Assembly: GCA_004369085.1 (NCBI GenBank)
Contig: ML210153.1
Span: 344,251 to 408,250, forward strand
Direction: 5' to 3'
DNA: 64,000 bases
DNA from: Coprinopsis marcescibilis
Lineage: Eukaryota; Basidiomycota; Agaricomycetes; Agaricales; Psathyrellaceae
A program made the position numbers and the translations under genes. This document shows positions 1 through 12,712 of this stretch, piece by piece. Below the pieces are notes generated by a model that ran no database searches, had not been told where the DNA came from, and was given only the letters and a program-made list of their open reading frames with translations. Position 1 is the first letter of the stretch. Every line of letters starts with the position of its first letter.

Positions 1-2478
1 TCCCGTACAACGCTGGAGGAATACCTTCAGCTCGTGCGACGAGAGTGGCTACAATCCAATACTTTATGGAGTCACCATCGTGAGTTGTGGGCTGAAAATG
101 GCGATGCACTTTCGCGTACATACGCAGGAACTGGTGCTTTAAATACGAGTTACACCAGAAGTGGGAAACGGACACTTGCCGGTAGGTTTCTCTGCCGGAC
201 ATTTGGTAACATCCGTTGAAATATTGCAGGGATGATATCTGACGCAACGAAGAGCGTTTCGCGTGCGTATATCAACAACTTCCAGGATAAAGATAAGCAA
301 TTGGCCATTGATACTTTCTTGGTAATGCGAAAGTGACTGTTGTTGATATTTATCGCTCACTGTCTTGTCCAGGGAAATTTGAGCAACCAGCGACAAGTTA
401 CGATCTTTGACCCAGTGCACGACTCAATCCGCGACGTTCTTGATCAGAGGTTTGTTTGGAATGATGCCTCGAGAACCCCGCTGCTGATGCCCATTCTTAG
501 GCTTTCCGAATATTCCACGACGAAGCAGTGCACATTTTTCATTGGGACCTGGAATGTGAATGGCAGGGTATGGCCATTACCTTGGCATATTGTGGTTAAA
601 CTCACTATTTCATTGTCAGCATCCATCAGAATCCCTGAACGACTGGCTTTTCCCACCTCAAAGTACCGTAGTCCTACACCTTACCAACGGGGAACACTGA
701 CCAATTATCTACTAGGTTCATCGACCGAGTGCGTTTCATAATATCGCTGAACTGCCTACAGTTCTTAAACAATCTTTAGGCCCGACATGTATGTACTTGG
801 GTTCCAAGAAATTGTGCCCTTGACGGCACAACAAATCCTGCAAACTGACCCTGAAAAACGGTATGTATCAAACGCGGAGCTAAAAGATACGCCCGCTCAA
901 CAATGGTTCTTAGATTGGTCTGGGAAAAGAAATTGTTTGAAACACTTGATCGGCGTCCCAACAAGAGGTCGAATTATGTGCTTCTGCGGAGTGAACAGGT
1001 AATGGGGTCTCCCCTCGCATGCGCGTGGAATGTTCTGACACATGTAACAGCTCGTCGGGACTGCGCTAATTATTCTCGTCAAGGCAGAGTTAACAGCAGT
1101 GATTAGAAATGTCGAAGCAACGACGCGCAAGGTAACTGCAGGCACTGCTGCTATCGAACGAGATGACCCTTACTCCATTCGCTAGACGGGACTGCGAGGA
1201 ATGTCCGGAAACAAGGGCGCCGTCGGTATTCGGCTAGAGTATTATGATACCAGTTTCTGCTTCTTGACCGCTCATCTCGCTGCGGGTTACCTCAACACAG
1301 AAGAACGCAACGCCGACTACCGCACAATCACTGACAACCTTCACTTCCTCAAAGGGAAGACAATTCAGAGCCACGAGTGAGTTACCCATCTTTATCCCAT
1401 ACAGTCGCCTTGACGATTTTTCCTTTTCCAATAGAAACGTCATTTGGCTGGCAGATACCAACTATAGGATTGAGCTACACAACTATTCTGTTCGCAACTT
1501 GGTTGAGAGCGACGATTTTGATGCGCTGCTTGCAGCCGATCAGGTGGGATTGGACACTGCTGTGCCATGCGCTCATCCTCAATCACTTTTCGTCAAAGTT
1601 AATGCACGCCATGGATAACAAACAAGCATTCGTGGGGTATGAGGAAGGTCCAATTTTATTCAGGCCCACATACAGATACGATTTCGGAACCGATATATAC
1701 GATACAAGCGAGAAGATGCGAATTCCAGCATGGACAGGTAGGTTGGACAAACTTCACTCGTGTCGCCTGGTTCCGTGACCGTAAGCGACAGATCGTATCC
1801 TATATCGGGGGAATCAACTGGATCTCGCACTGTACTCTCGTGCGGAATTGAAGGGTTCCGATCATAAACCAGGTTAGTGCAACATTTTGCACAATGGGTA
1901 GGGCGAATGAACCTCATCAGTTCACCTGTAGTGTTCGCCATCTTCAGAGCAGAGGTTAGGATCATCGATCCGGTCAAGAAGGCTGTGCTGTCGCAAGTCC
2001 TTCTGGAGAGCGTTGCTTCTACGCAACCAGGGGAAACGCTTGACGAAAAGCTCAGAAAAGCCGTACTACCCAAACTCGTCGGAGACGGTCAGCTTTATTT
2101 ACGCTATTTGATAAACGGAACGGAGTTACTAACTCTGGCTCAGTACCTCCTCCAAGTAGCAACGACTCTGCATGGTGGGATCAACCCAGTGCGTACTAAT
2201 ATCTTTCTCCTGGAACACGAATTAATCGCAGAGTAGAGCAACCTGGAGGGATCATACCCCTTTCGGAGTTCCCTAAGCTTGACAGTTTCAATAATCGTAA
2301 TCCTTTTGATTCCCCAGACGGATCACCTATCTCAGCGTCACCTACAACTTCGGATGAGGAACTCTACAGCCACGCACTTTCCTTGCCGACACCGATGATT
2401 CCTACTCAACCGGGTCGACAAGCACGTCAAGGGACAAACCAAACTAGTGATCTGGTTCAGAATGGACACGTCTCATAG
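1..2478 (+). CDS. Synaptojanin-type inositol polyphosphate 5-phosphatase (5' end outside window)
   Basis: Partial gene; the reading frame is open from base 1. The first exon encodes the end of a SAC phosphatase domain (NGDALSRTYAGTGALNTSY, GKRTLAG, AYINNF). Later exons carry the 5-phosphatase core in order: FIGTWNVNGR, VLGFQEIVPL, GMSGNKGAVG, LTAHLAAG, NVIWLADTNYRIEL, RIPAWTDRILYRG and GSDHKPVFAIF. WTDRILYRG and SDHKPV appear only after removing short GT-AG introns (about 1736-1782 and 1872-1929). SAC plus 5-phosphatase is the synaptojanin/Inp51-53 order; these enzymes hydrolyse PI(4,5)P2 and other phosphoinositides at the plasma membrane and on endocytic vesicles. The proline-containing tail has an NPF tripeptide (NRNPFDSP), a known ligand of EH domains. 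Stop TAG is at 2476-2478. The family is sure; which Inp paralogue is not. Confidence 0.93.
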
Positions 2479-2590
2479 AGTATTAACGTATGTAGCAGCT
2501 ACAAGCAATGTATTTTTGAGAACGAGATAATACTCGAATGTCAAAGTAAGGAGGAAGAATGTGATTGTGCATAGCACAACTGAGCAACGT

Positions 2591-4436
2591 TTAGATCAAG
2601 CCCTGCTTCTTAAGGTCCTCGTAGGTCTTGCGATTGTATACGTTTCCTTCGTCATCTTCCAGCTCTTCCATCGTCTCGTTCTCGAAGATTTCATTTCTGC
2701 CCTCCTGCTTCAACTTTTCGGCCACTGCAAGGGCGAATTCGGGTAAACAGATATCCCATTTAGCAGAAACAGATAACTTACAAGCTAGGGCATCTTCAAT
2801 ACGAGTGATTTCGTGGAAATGTTTAGTGTTGGGAAGTCCGAGGGCCCGCATTCCGAAAGCATGACGTGATTCCTATATCACGTTGAGAATCCCAAACTTG
2901 ATAAAAATAGGATAATTCACTTACTTGGAAATGACGATCGAAATTTTTCCTGCAACCAGGTCAGCTTTGCCAAGTTACCATTATGAGCCAACTCACCTGC
3001 CCATGTAGACATGATCGGAGCAGATTTCGCACTTGTATTCGACGCCCAAACCGTGCAATTTGTACAGCCAGTATGGAATAGGCTTCCCGTCCCAACCCAA
3101 TGGGAGCTTCAAAGGATTGTATATTCGCTCTTCCTCCTCCTCCTCTTCGTTTCCTTCGGCATTGACAGGGGGTGGAGGAGGATTTGCCTTCTCTTGGAGC
3201 TCTTGTTCTCGCTCCCGAGCAGTAAGAGAGAATCGTCGTTCAACGTTTGATTTCGTTTCGGCAAGAACGGACGCCAGGTTCTGTAGTAACGAGGTAGATA
3301 AATGAGTGTAGTAGGCCGATGTTCGGATGCGAGTTCGTGCAGGGGATTGGTGATTTGTTTGTGGGACGTGGGACTCTCCATTTCCGTTTGGGTTAGGCGG
3401 AGGGGCACCCGAGGCAGCTTGTTTCTGAGAAGCTTTGATATGCTTCTTTGAGGTTAGATGCGCATCATAAACTGTTTGTTTGGAATATAGTTTTTGGCCT
3501 AACGAAATCTGGGTAAGTATACGAGCCAGAGTGGTAATGTGCACCTTACTCACAGGCTGCACACCAAATCCCAGGGATTCCCTCCTGATCTTTCTTCTCG
3601 ATGACGTCTTCCCAACCAGGTAGTTCATTGGCATCCCATTTCGTTTGGAAATCTTCTTCTGCTCGTCGTTGCTCTGCTTCTACATCATACAACGGTTGGG
3701 ACCTTTTGGTGAAAGATAGTAGATAGGAATGCAGGTCCTTGATGTAGCTGAAACGACATTGCTTAGATACCATTGGCGAAAATAGGACTGGGACTGCTCA
3801 CGTTTCGTAGTCCTTTGTAAATCTCACTTCTTTAGGCAGATCAGAGTGAACTGGTTGTTGTTGCGCGGCGTTCAGCAGATCCAGGTATTGCAAATACGCT
3901 GGACGCTTTCCAATTCCTTTCAGGTTGGAATACGTGGTATGATTCGTGTACAAGTCAAGATACCTGCCATAAGACTCTTCCCCAGAGAATAGAAGGGCTA
4001 CAGCTAACCAGCAAAGGATCAATCAAGGCTCATTGCGAGGATAGTGGCACTTACGGTCTTCTTCTTCAAAGTCTTCTTCCTCTTGACCGGGCTCATCCAA
4101 GAAATACGCGAGTTCTAGGTCGAATCCCCCTCCTGGTAGAGAATCAGGGTATTTGTTGTAGTGTTCCTGAATTTTCACCAACCGCGCGTAAAAGGGGGAC
4201 AAGTCGTTGCCAGACAATGCTTCTAACTCTGCCTTCTTCGCGTCGTCCTGGTCATAAAGGGCGTCCATTGTTGCAGCCCTGGCCGAAATTCGGTCAAGAA
4301 CCTGTGCAGCCTTGTGTTCATTCTGGAGAACAACTTCATGGCTGGTCGAAGGCCTGGACAGAATAGTGTAGAGAGCTTTATCGAAGCGCTCGATTTCTTC
4401 CTGAGTCTGTCGTTGGATTTCGATGAAGGAGTCCAT
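2591..4436 (-). CDS. SF3A3: Splicing factor 3A subunit 3 (SF3a60 / Prp9)
   Basis: Component of the SF3a complex of the 17S U2 snRNP, needed for U2 binding at the branch site in the nucleus. Start at 4436 gives MDSFIEIQRQTQEEIERF, the usual SF3a60 opening; an in-frame upstream ATG exists but precedes the conserved start. The order along the protein is a helical N-terminus, FSGEESYGRYLDLY, the first zinc finger (IWCAACE..KQTVYDAHLTSKKH), an acidic/proline-rich linker, and the C-terminal matrin-type finger (YKCEICSDHVYMGRKNFDRH, split by an intron). It ends NRKTYEDLKKQGLI, the family's conserved C-terminus. About six short introns. Divergent from the eIF4A3 gene with 92 nt between start codons. 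Confidence 0.95.
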
Positions 4437-4528
4437 GGCCAACACGGTGCTAACTGCCAATCCGCGGCAAACTCGATGCTTCGCTGTAAATTTAAAACTC
4501 CGACACTCTTCAACCACCATCCTCAAAA
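4437..4528. promoter_or_regulatory. Bidirectional promoter between SF3a60 and eIF4A3
   Basis: Only 92 nt separate the divergent start codons. A CCAAT box is visible at 4457-4461 and an AT-rich TAAATTTAAAA stretch lies nearer the eIF4A3 start. There is no clear TATA box. Shared control of two splicing-linked genes is an inference from the spacing. Confidence 0.6.
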
Positions 4529-6142
<1,614 letters not shown>

Positions 6143-6791
6143 TATCTTTTTTTTTTTTTGCTGCCAGCCGCGTTTGATCCAATTCCTCTTGAAAACATCA
6201 GATCTATTTCCAGGCTGTTTCCAACTTCTTTCGTGTATTGTACTCTTATATTGTATTCATTTATTCATCACATTTCTTGCGCAGAAACGACCCTGTTGGT
6301 TATGTCCACGGCCAACCCCAAACACTGTTATCAACGGTACCCTGGTTTCCTGGATGTATGTTCCACAGGAGACCTCAACCCTATGGAATTCGAATCGCCA
6401 GTGGCGCTACTTTTGCGTACGGGTTTGAAAGGGTTCACAGGAAGGTATTTGCACTTTGATTTTGAGACAAGCTTCTTGAATCTTGGGAGAACTTGTCCTG
6501 CTTTGCAGTGCTGCATTCCGAAGCCACAGCCCTCCTCCTTTTGGAAGAGGCGAATCCAGACTGTTCGTTCTTTTCGATATATTTTTATCTCGGTATGTGT
6601 CATTGCTTGGTATCTTCCACGTTTTGAGCTCAAATGCGAATTCGGTGTTTTTGCAGATATCATGATTAGCACGCGTTGGAAGGGTTTCAAATACGACACT
6701 CAGGTCTGCCCTTCTAATAAGCATGGTGTGGGTACATCCCGTACATCCACCGCGATTAATCGGCAAAAATTAGCTATGCGGCAACGCTCAC

Positions 6792-7236
6792 CATGAGAAC
6801 GGTATAGACCAACAGGCAGAATACGCCATTGGCCTAGAATTGTATTTCACCGCATGCGACGTCAGAAACGCGTCACATAGAAGGATATCGAAATTGAAAC
6901 GATGGGAATGCGGACAAAAAACACACTGCTGCATGTGGGGTGGCGCTGAAAAGTTGCGCTGCGACGGATAATACGGGGTGCTATAGGGTGCTATTGCTGA
7001 TTGCGATTGCATCTGCGGGCGTCCACCGTAGATCGAGCAATGCAACATACCCACTTTGACCGGCCGTTCCCATGTTGAACAGCAGCTTCGGATTAATCCA
7101 CGTTACGCTCGGGAAGCTATGCACTCGAATGTCCTCCGTTGTTACAATCCAAGTCCAGCCCGATGCGTTGCCGTAAGGCGTGGCCTTTTCACATTTCCTG
7201 ATGCACTTGTGCATTGAGGACGGGGGCCAAGGATCC
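6792..7236 (-). pseudogene. Possible exons of an unrecognised, N-glycosylated membrane or secreted protein
   Basis: The patch 7236-7051 lies between a TTTTAG acceptor and a GTATGT donor and reads as a cysteine-containing segment with NAS glycosylation sequon: DPWPPSSMHKCIRKCEK, then GWTWIVTTEDIRVHSFPSV. About 220 nt downstream, 6833-6792 between TTCTAG and GTGAGC reads ANGVFCLLVYTVLM, a membrane-helix-like stretch. I cannot join these into one frame with certainty and do not see a start or stop. It may be a real multi-exon gene rather than a pseudogene; the type is given for lack of an intact frame. Confidence 0.25.
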
Positions 7237-7781
7237 CTAAAATCAATCGATAATACATAGTGCGTAAATCCATTTGCTTTGAACTACAACGACTCACACA
7301 CACAGCTCTTGGGACTAAACTTAGATAATTGTAGATGCCTGAAACGAAGCGGGCGAAAGTATAGGTTGCTATCTTTCCCGCCGTAACGAACTGATGAAAC
7401 CATTCAGACTGACGACTGGTAAAAATCCAGCAAAGCGTGCACCAAGGATGGTCCTTGTTCTTTTTTCGTCGTTAACGCCTTCGGTTTTCGGGCGTACTAC
7501 CGAGATGGTCGTTTAAAACTCAAATGCCCTTGGAATTGCCGCCGTTACGCGATCACTATTTCTATGCGTGGATGTCGACGACGCCACCATCTCGAAGGAG
7601 CAATTTTTTCTGAAACACTCGGCAATTGCCTCACTTCCATTGGGGCGCGAGCTGCCGATCCAGAAGTGAAAAATACGGGTAAGGCCAGGCCAAGTGTCAC
7701 TGTAAAAATGGATATTACTCTGAATGTACTGAGACTGGAGCCACAGGTAAGTAGCCGAATCGTATGGCTAAAATGATGCAG

Positions 7782-8272
7782 GTCTTCAAGAATATATGAT
7801 TGCTATTTTTATAAACTCGCCCTGGTCAAGACGTTTTCACAAAGCTTGACAAACTTACTCGGCGATTTGGGGATTCCCATCATCACTGTGGACCTATGTA
7901 CAGTATACACGCTCCGGAATCATTCCTGTAAATCCACAGGCAGCGAGTCAACACTCCTAGTGCAGTGACGGAGGCTTTTCCTCGAGGTTTTTCCTCTTTG
8001 ACTCGCTACCAATGCATCCGATCTCGGTAAGTCCCAATTTCCTTCGAACCGTTCCACAAACTGATATTCGAATTACCGCAAGCGATATTAACACATGAAG
8101 TTTATCATCACATACTTAGGTGTTGTCTGGGAATGTTGTGGTGGCTCGTGGCACCGTCGATCTCGATCCAAACGTTACGTGGGTGGTGGACCCATCGAGG
8201 AATCGATTCAGAGCCGCCAATGACTCGATAATCCCCAACCAGGATCCTCAACTCGAAACTGGATCTGGCTGA
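7782..8272 (+). CDS. Three spliced exon candidates of an unrecognised protein (3' end of gene)
   Basis: Exons 7782-7887, 7961-8026 and 8120-8272 join in one frame through GT-AG introns. They read ...IYDCYFYKLALVKTFSQS...LGDLGIPIIT / CSDGGFSSRFFLFDSLPMH / VLSGNVVVARGTVDLDPNVT... and end at TGA 8270-8272 after an Asn/Asp-rich tail with N-glycosylation sequons (NVT, NDS). No upstream exon could be fixed: the frame requires two leftover bases from the exon before 7747, where the matching frame has stop codons. I do not recognise the family. An alternative is that the segment is a relic. Confidence 0.35.
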
Positions 8273-9418
8273 TAGGTTCCTGTTTATGTCCTCACGGGAA
8301 AACTCAGCCGCACTCCAAGGGCCCCTAGAGATCCCTGCAGGGCTCAGTGGCAATGCTGACTTGCTTCCGATCTAGGAATGCCACTATCTGCAGTGCGTCC
8401 ACTTATTCTCTGCTTGACATCACAAATAATTCCTCGTCAACGGGTTATGATTTTGTCATGCGGTGCCTCTGGCACGCGCCGGATATCTTATTTCTTTCTC
8501 CTACATATATAAGGGGCCATTCGATTGTCCGGAAATCCCCATCATTCCCTGCCCTCCACTTCCTTGACATTTCAAATGTGCTACTGGCGTCAGTGAGTGC
8601 CCACCACCGTTCCCTTTGTTCGTTCTTCAGGTCTAATTGCCTTATCACAGAGTTCGAAACGTTTACAAGCTGTATGTCAGTTCATTTTTCATCATTTCCT
8701 CCTTTGACCATTCCTTTCCACAGGTGCGGGCATGGCGTGACTCTTGTTCGTGTTCCAAGACATTGTAATTGTTATTCGGGTACTGACAAATGCTGGCGTA
8801 ATTCAACAGCCAGATGAAGAAGTAAAGTTGGACATCGTCTCGGTTTCGACGTCGCACTAACCTCATGCATAACAGATCAAATGTGACCTCCCTACCTGTA
8901 AATTCAGTTTGACGCACCCCAAGAGCTGTCAACCACCACAATGCAAAAAGACCTGCTGGCAATAGTAAGAGCGTCATCATACCTCCTTTCTCACTTATGA
9001 ATTTTCATTTCAGCCATCAATATCCCCAGCAATACTCACCACACATAAACAAGCGGTGCCCAGATTGTCAAAAGTCAAATTGAAAGCACCTTAACATCTC
9101 ATCTAAGTTATTAATTTATTCCCCCCATTCATGGGTTATCTTTATTAGACCACCACCGATAGACTAGAGTACATGCAACCCTGCTATAATTAATAGACGT
9201 AATAATTGTGTTATTTGTCACCGGGAGTTGGGGAAGGGCTTGCCGGAATGCCAACCGCCGGAAGAAAGGGACATTCTGTCTCAACGAGTCCGAATTTCGC
9301 AATGAAACCTGCAAGCGACCGTCATCGGATGGATTCCATGACACATCAAGAAAGAGATAATGTGCGTCACCAACACACTGAAGTGTGCGGTCTCTCCGAG
9401 TCCCAGTCTTTCGTTCTC

Positions 9419-9904
9419 TCACTCGTCGCCGATGTCGTGTTTCTTCTTCAAAGCCATAAGCTCTTCTTCCCTTCTTGCGAGCTCGGCTTTAGCAGCAGCA
9501 GCGTCCTGCTTAGCGGGCATATGATACAGGACGACGATATACCGCTCTTGTAAATGGAAACCATTCAGATGGTCAAGTGCATTTTTGGCCTGTGTTAACG
9601 TCAACCAGGGTTCAAGAGATCTGTTCATAGCTAGGAATACTCACGTCCATAACATCATCATAGACTACGAAGGCGGTTCCCTTCGTTTTTGCCTCAGTCC
9701 CTATCCGTATCTGACGAATGCTTCCATAGCGTCCGAACAACTCGTATAAATCCTCGCCTGTAATCTGGTAGTTGAGATTCTTTACGAATAAGATCCGGTT
9801 GGCACCTGCGGGAAGTTTGGACTGAATCAGTTCAGAAGAGCAGTTGGTGACTTTTGTTTCCAAGGATAAATATAATTTCTTACCGTTGGTTTAGCCAGGG
9901 ACAT
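9419..9904 (-). CDS. SF3B6: Splicing factor 3B subunit 6 (p14 / SF3b14a)
   Basis: Small RRM protein of the U2 snRNP SF3b complex that contacts the branch-site adenosine. Three exons: 9904-9884 (MSLAKPT), 9821-9645 and 9589-9419. The RRM has RNP2 ILFVKNLNY and RNP1 GTAFVVYDD, then LDHLNGFHLQERYIVVLYH. The tail is a charged helix (LARREEELMALKKKHDIG). About 122 residues, the usual p14 size. The open frame starting at 9863 inside intron 1 is not the real N-terminus. It is the second U2 snRNP protein gene in the first 10 kb. Confidence 0.95.
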
Positions 9905-10725
9905 TGTGTTTCGTGTCTGTTGGTTGAGAGCAACAACTCTTCAAGTTCCCCGTAATTGGTTGCATCATCATGTTTGGCGTTGTCCTCTCAAAGTAACAGC
10001 TCGGCTGGGTGGCCCGGTGTACTCGAGTACAGCCACATGCCATACGCTGCGCTACGATCGTATGCAAAAGACTCGTCGAGATTTCCTGCGTTGCATTATT
10101 GTGCTTGCAACTTTCTCGTATTCGTATTCTCGGAAGTATGCATCGCATAGACGAGCACTGGTAGTGTGATGCGATAATATTAGAATCAAAACTCAGCACG
10201 GGGTGTGGGTAAGCAAGAGCAACCTCCACACACATCGCACAGAGCCTCGCTCTGCCTCGCACGCGGTTAGCTCGGTGAAATGTAATTCCGCAGTTTCAAG
10301 CTCATGCTTCGAGACATCAAACTTTCTAACCTTCCGACGCTAGGGCACAGTGGACGAGATATCGAGACCCGAGTCATTAAGCGTCATGCTTACTACCAGG
10401 GGACAAAAGAAAATATCCCGTGGTCTCTACTGCGGCCTGAGAACGACGGGCAAACGAAATCTCAGGTTCGTGGCCAACCGCATCGCTCATCTAGGACCCT
10501 TGATTTTCGAGCGACTCAGGCGGGTCGGTCCTGGCCTGGAAACCAAGATGATTGTCTAGAAGCGTGATATTTCGCAAGGAAAGCGTCAGGGTTAATTAGA
10601 CCGAAGAAAACGTAGAATAAAGTTCCAGATAGTTAGTGTCCGTCCGTGTATATGCTCCGTATCGAAGCATTGTTCAAATAGGGGTTTAAGCGCGACCAAT
10701 TTTCGGTGAAAGAGAAGATCTGAAC
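9905..10725. other. Intergenic, no supported gene
   Basis: About 820 nt between SF3B6 and the PEBP-like gene. Open frames of 60-120 codons exist on both strands (for example plus 10304-10567), but they have no recognisable domains or consistent splice sites. The 9905-10260 part probably holds the SF3B6 promoter. Confidence 0.5.
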
Positions 10726-11628
10726 TCAATGTACCAGCAGCATTAGCGATGCCGTGATACAGAGGCCGATAAAAGGTCCCCAGACGGCTTCGTTTCTGCG
10801 CTGACCAGACCCCAAAAGGGGGGTAAATGTTGGGACGTTGCCAGTGATACTTGGTCTGGTGGATGCAAAGGTGATGGCAGAGTAGTGCTGGGTTGCGTCG
10901 ACCAGGAAATAGCTTCCGGCGATGGGAGCATCAAGATCCACACCGCGAGAGAACCTCGTCAAGTTGAAGTCTTCCCTCGTCGAATTGACCAGGGCTGGAG
11001 CAGCGGTGTCAAAGCCTTCTGGCTGATTGAACACGAGCAGAACATATCTGTAAATATAGGATGTGAGAAGGAATGAAAAGGGTAAGATCGAGACAATAAA
11101 CGCACCGATAATCGGTGCCGTCCTCATGAGAGGGTGGTTCGAACCCGGCCAAAGCCTCGACCTGACTCGTGAGAGTCCCCTCCTCCTCATCTAAGGTGAA
11201 GTTTCCTCTCAAAAAGTGAAGTGTCGGCAACGTGCCGTTGGTGTCTTTGGATGAGGGACCCAGGAGAGCCAAAACAAAGGTTCCATTGGCTGCTGCTAGG
11301 GTGTCATTGGCGGTTGAGAGAGAATATGTGGGTTGGTTGGTGGCCTCTGAGAATTAGGTTAGTAAATGATCAGCAAAGAAGCCAGAACTTGCTCGCCTTC
11401 CAAGGTAAGGACGTCTCCTGGGTTGATTGCGATCGTCTCGCCCTGATGGTTGAAAATGGGAGTTACGAGGGCAGAAGGTTGGAATTCGGGGATTAATTCT
11501 GGAACAATGCCAGCACTTGTGAAAGAGCCAGCGACTTCATTCAAGGCAGCAGGGTCGAATTCAGAGTCTTGTGCAAGCGTAGTGACAGAAAAAAAGAGCG
11601 TAAGGGCGAACCCGTGGAGGTAGCGCAT
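10726..11628 (-). CDS. Secreted PEBP-family (phosphatidylethanolamine-binding / Tfs1-like) protein, probably GPI-anchored
   Basis: The first residues MRYLHGFALTLFFSVTTLAQ form a signal peptide. The middle shows the PEBP fold signatures: a hydrophobic DP-like region (FVLALLGPSSKDTNGTLPTL), an LHFLRGNFTL strand and YVLLVFNQPEGFD followed by FNLTRFSRGVDLDAPIAGSY. The C-terminus is a hydrophobic helix (FIGLCITASLMLLVH) after a small-residue region, as in GPI-anchored proteins. Many N-glycosylation sequons. Two introns; the first (around 11353-11400) lacks a strong GT donor, and either a GC donor (GCGAGC) or a weak GTTCTG donor with a CAGAG acceptor keeps the frame. Ligand and role are unknown; extracellular PEBPs of fungi are little studied. 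Confidence 0.82.
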
Positions 11629-11859
11629 CGTGGTTTTGGTGAAGGATTCGTTGGCGGTCGCTCAATGTTCAACCGGCTTAACAACGCATCGGCAAACGGC
11701 TCGGAATGATGGCAGTACTCATTCTTTGAAATAGGGCACATATCGTTTAGAGTAAAAGAAGCAATTCTTAGGCCTTAAGGCTTTCAGGTTCTCGAATCTC
11801 CAGCATTCAAGCTTCAGGTCCGATGCATGATGGACGCATGGAAGCCCAAGTTTTATTTG

Positions 11860-12276
11860 TCAATGGCTTGTCCTTCTTATCAACTTTTCTACGTTCGAGC
11901 AGTCGGTTCCGCCACGTACACAGACGACAGTAGCGTCGTCAGCGTCGCCGTCCATGTCCGGAATGAGGCATTTAACGTCTTGAGTGTCGGGGCACGGACA
12001 ATCAGCCGGCCTGGCCACGCAATCGAGGGTTGAAGGACATAGATACTGCGAGCACCCAACTAGAGATCCATAATTGCTTTAGAACATCGTCCGAGGTGCA
12101 ATATATCCAAGATACTTGCCACTCTCTGCGAACGCGGCGTACTGGGATGCACCACCAGCTCTCTGTTGTTGCTGCTGTTGTTGTTGCTGGCCGAAAAAGC
12201 CGTCGAAGAATTGAAATTGGGCAGCAGCGAGGCCGAGCAGGGTGCAAAGCACGAGCAATATCGAGTAGCGATGCAT
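11860..12276 (-). CDS. LCL2: Long chronological lifespan protein 2 (Lcl2)
   Basis: Small secreted fungal protein, in yeast linked to lifespan and ER-associated degradation. Start at 12276 gives the near-invariant signal peptide [20 protein letters not shown], then FQFFDGFFG, a run of nine Gln, and SQYAAFAES. After an intron at 12119-12060 come [33 protein letters not shown] and [18 protein letters not shown], i.e. the complete cysteine pattern. The intron is best read as a GC-AG intron with GCAAGT donor: it restores the conserved S-V-x-CSQYLC joint. About 118 residues, typical for the family. Confidence 0.92.
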
Positions 12277-12712
12277 ACGAGTTAATAATGAGTAACGAAC
12301 AGGAGCAAGTCCCCAATTCAAGTCAACGATCTACGGTCACGTTATCATTGGACACGTAGCTGAACGCTACACTTGCCATTCAAAAACTTTGCAACTTTAT
12401 TTGACCAAAATGTACACTATATGCAAGATGTAACTGCCCTTTTCAGTGGCAAACTAATGATAAAAGATAAGGATATGAAAGAACCGGGTAAAAATAGTAC
12501 ATGGAATCGCGGAAACCGATCCCTGAGGCCTGAGGCTAGAAACGAGTGTGTGTGCGCTAAGTAGAGATGTCTGTATATACTCATATATGATATGAATGGT
12601 AGATGTTATGCATTTTGATATCCTGGGGGTAAATGAGGGAATATTGGTCGGGTTTCGTTGGAAAAGAAAAAGAAAGGGGCATCGAGGTCAATACCCTTAG
12701 CCCCAGCCAGGA
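12277..12712. other. Intergenic, nothing identified
   Basis: About 435 nt between Lcl2 and the KEN-box protein gene. AT-rich with short open frames only; presumably the Lcl2 promoter and the 3' UTR of the upstream gene. Confidence 0.5.

Larger units (their letters stand above)
6143..9128. other. Unresolved 3 kb region with coding-like patches on both strands
   Basis: No complete gene could be built here. Exon-like patches with fitting splice sites occur on the minus strand (6792-6833, 7051-7236 and about 8930-8985) and on the plus strand (7782-8272). Long open frames without splice support (for example minus 6331-6699 and plus 8347-8817) also occur and contradict one another. None of the patches matches a family I can name. 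The region could hold one or two fast-evolving multi-exon genes, or decayed genes. Confidence 0.4.

Noticed and set aside
6158..6796. 212-codon plus-strand frame after eIF4A3
   Set aside because: No recognised motif; contains runs of low-complexity AT-rich sequence, and competing minus-strand frames of similar length occur. Not supported as a gene.
10250..10310. tRNA-like box A sequence (GGTTAGCTCGGTG)
   Set aside because: No matching box B or cloverleaf-forming arms nearby.
11353..11400. GC-AG intron in the PEBP-like gene
   Set aside because: A GC donor (GCGAGC) or a weak GT donor with a shifted acceptor both keep the frame, so the sequence alone does not decide it.
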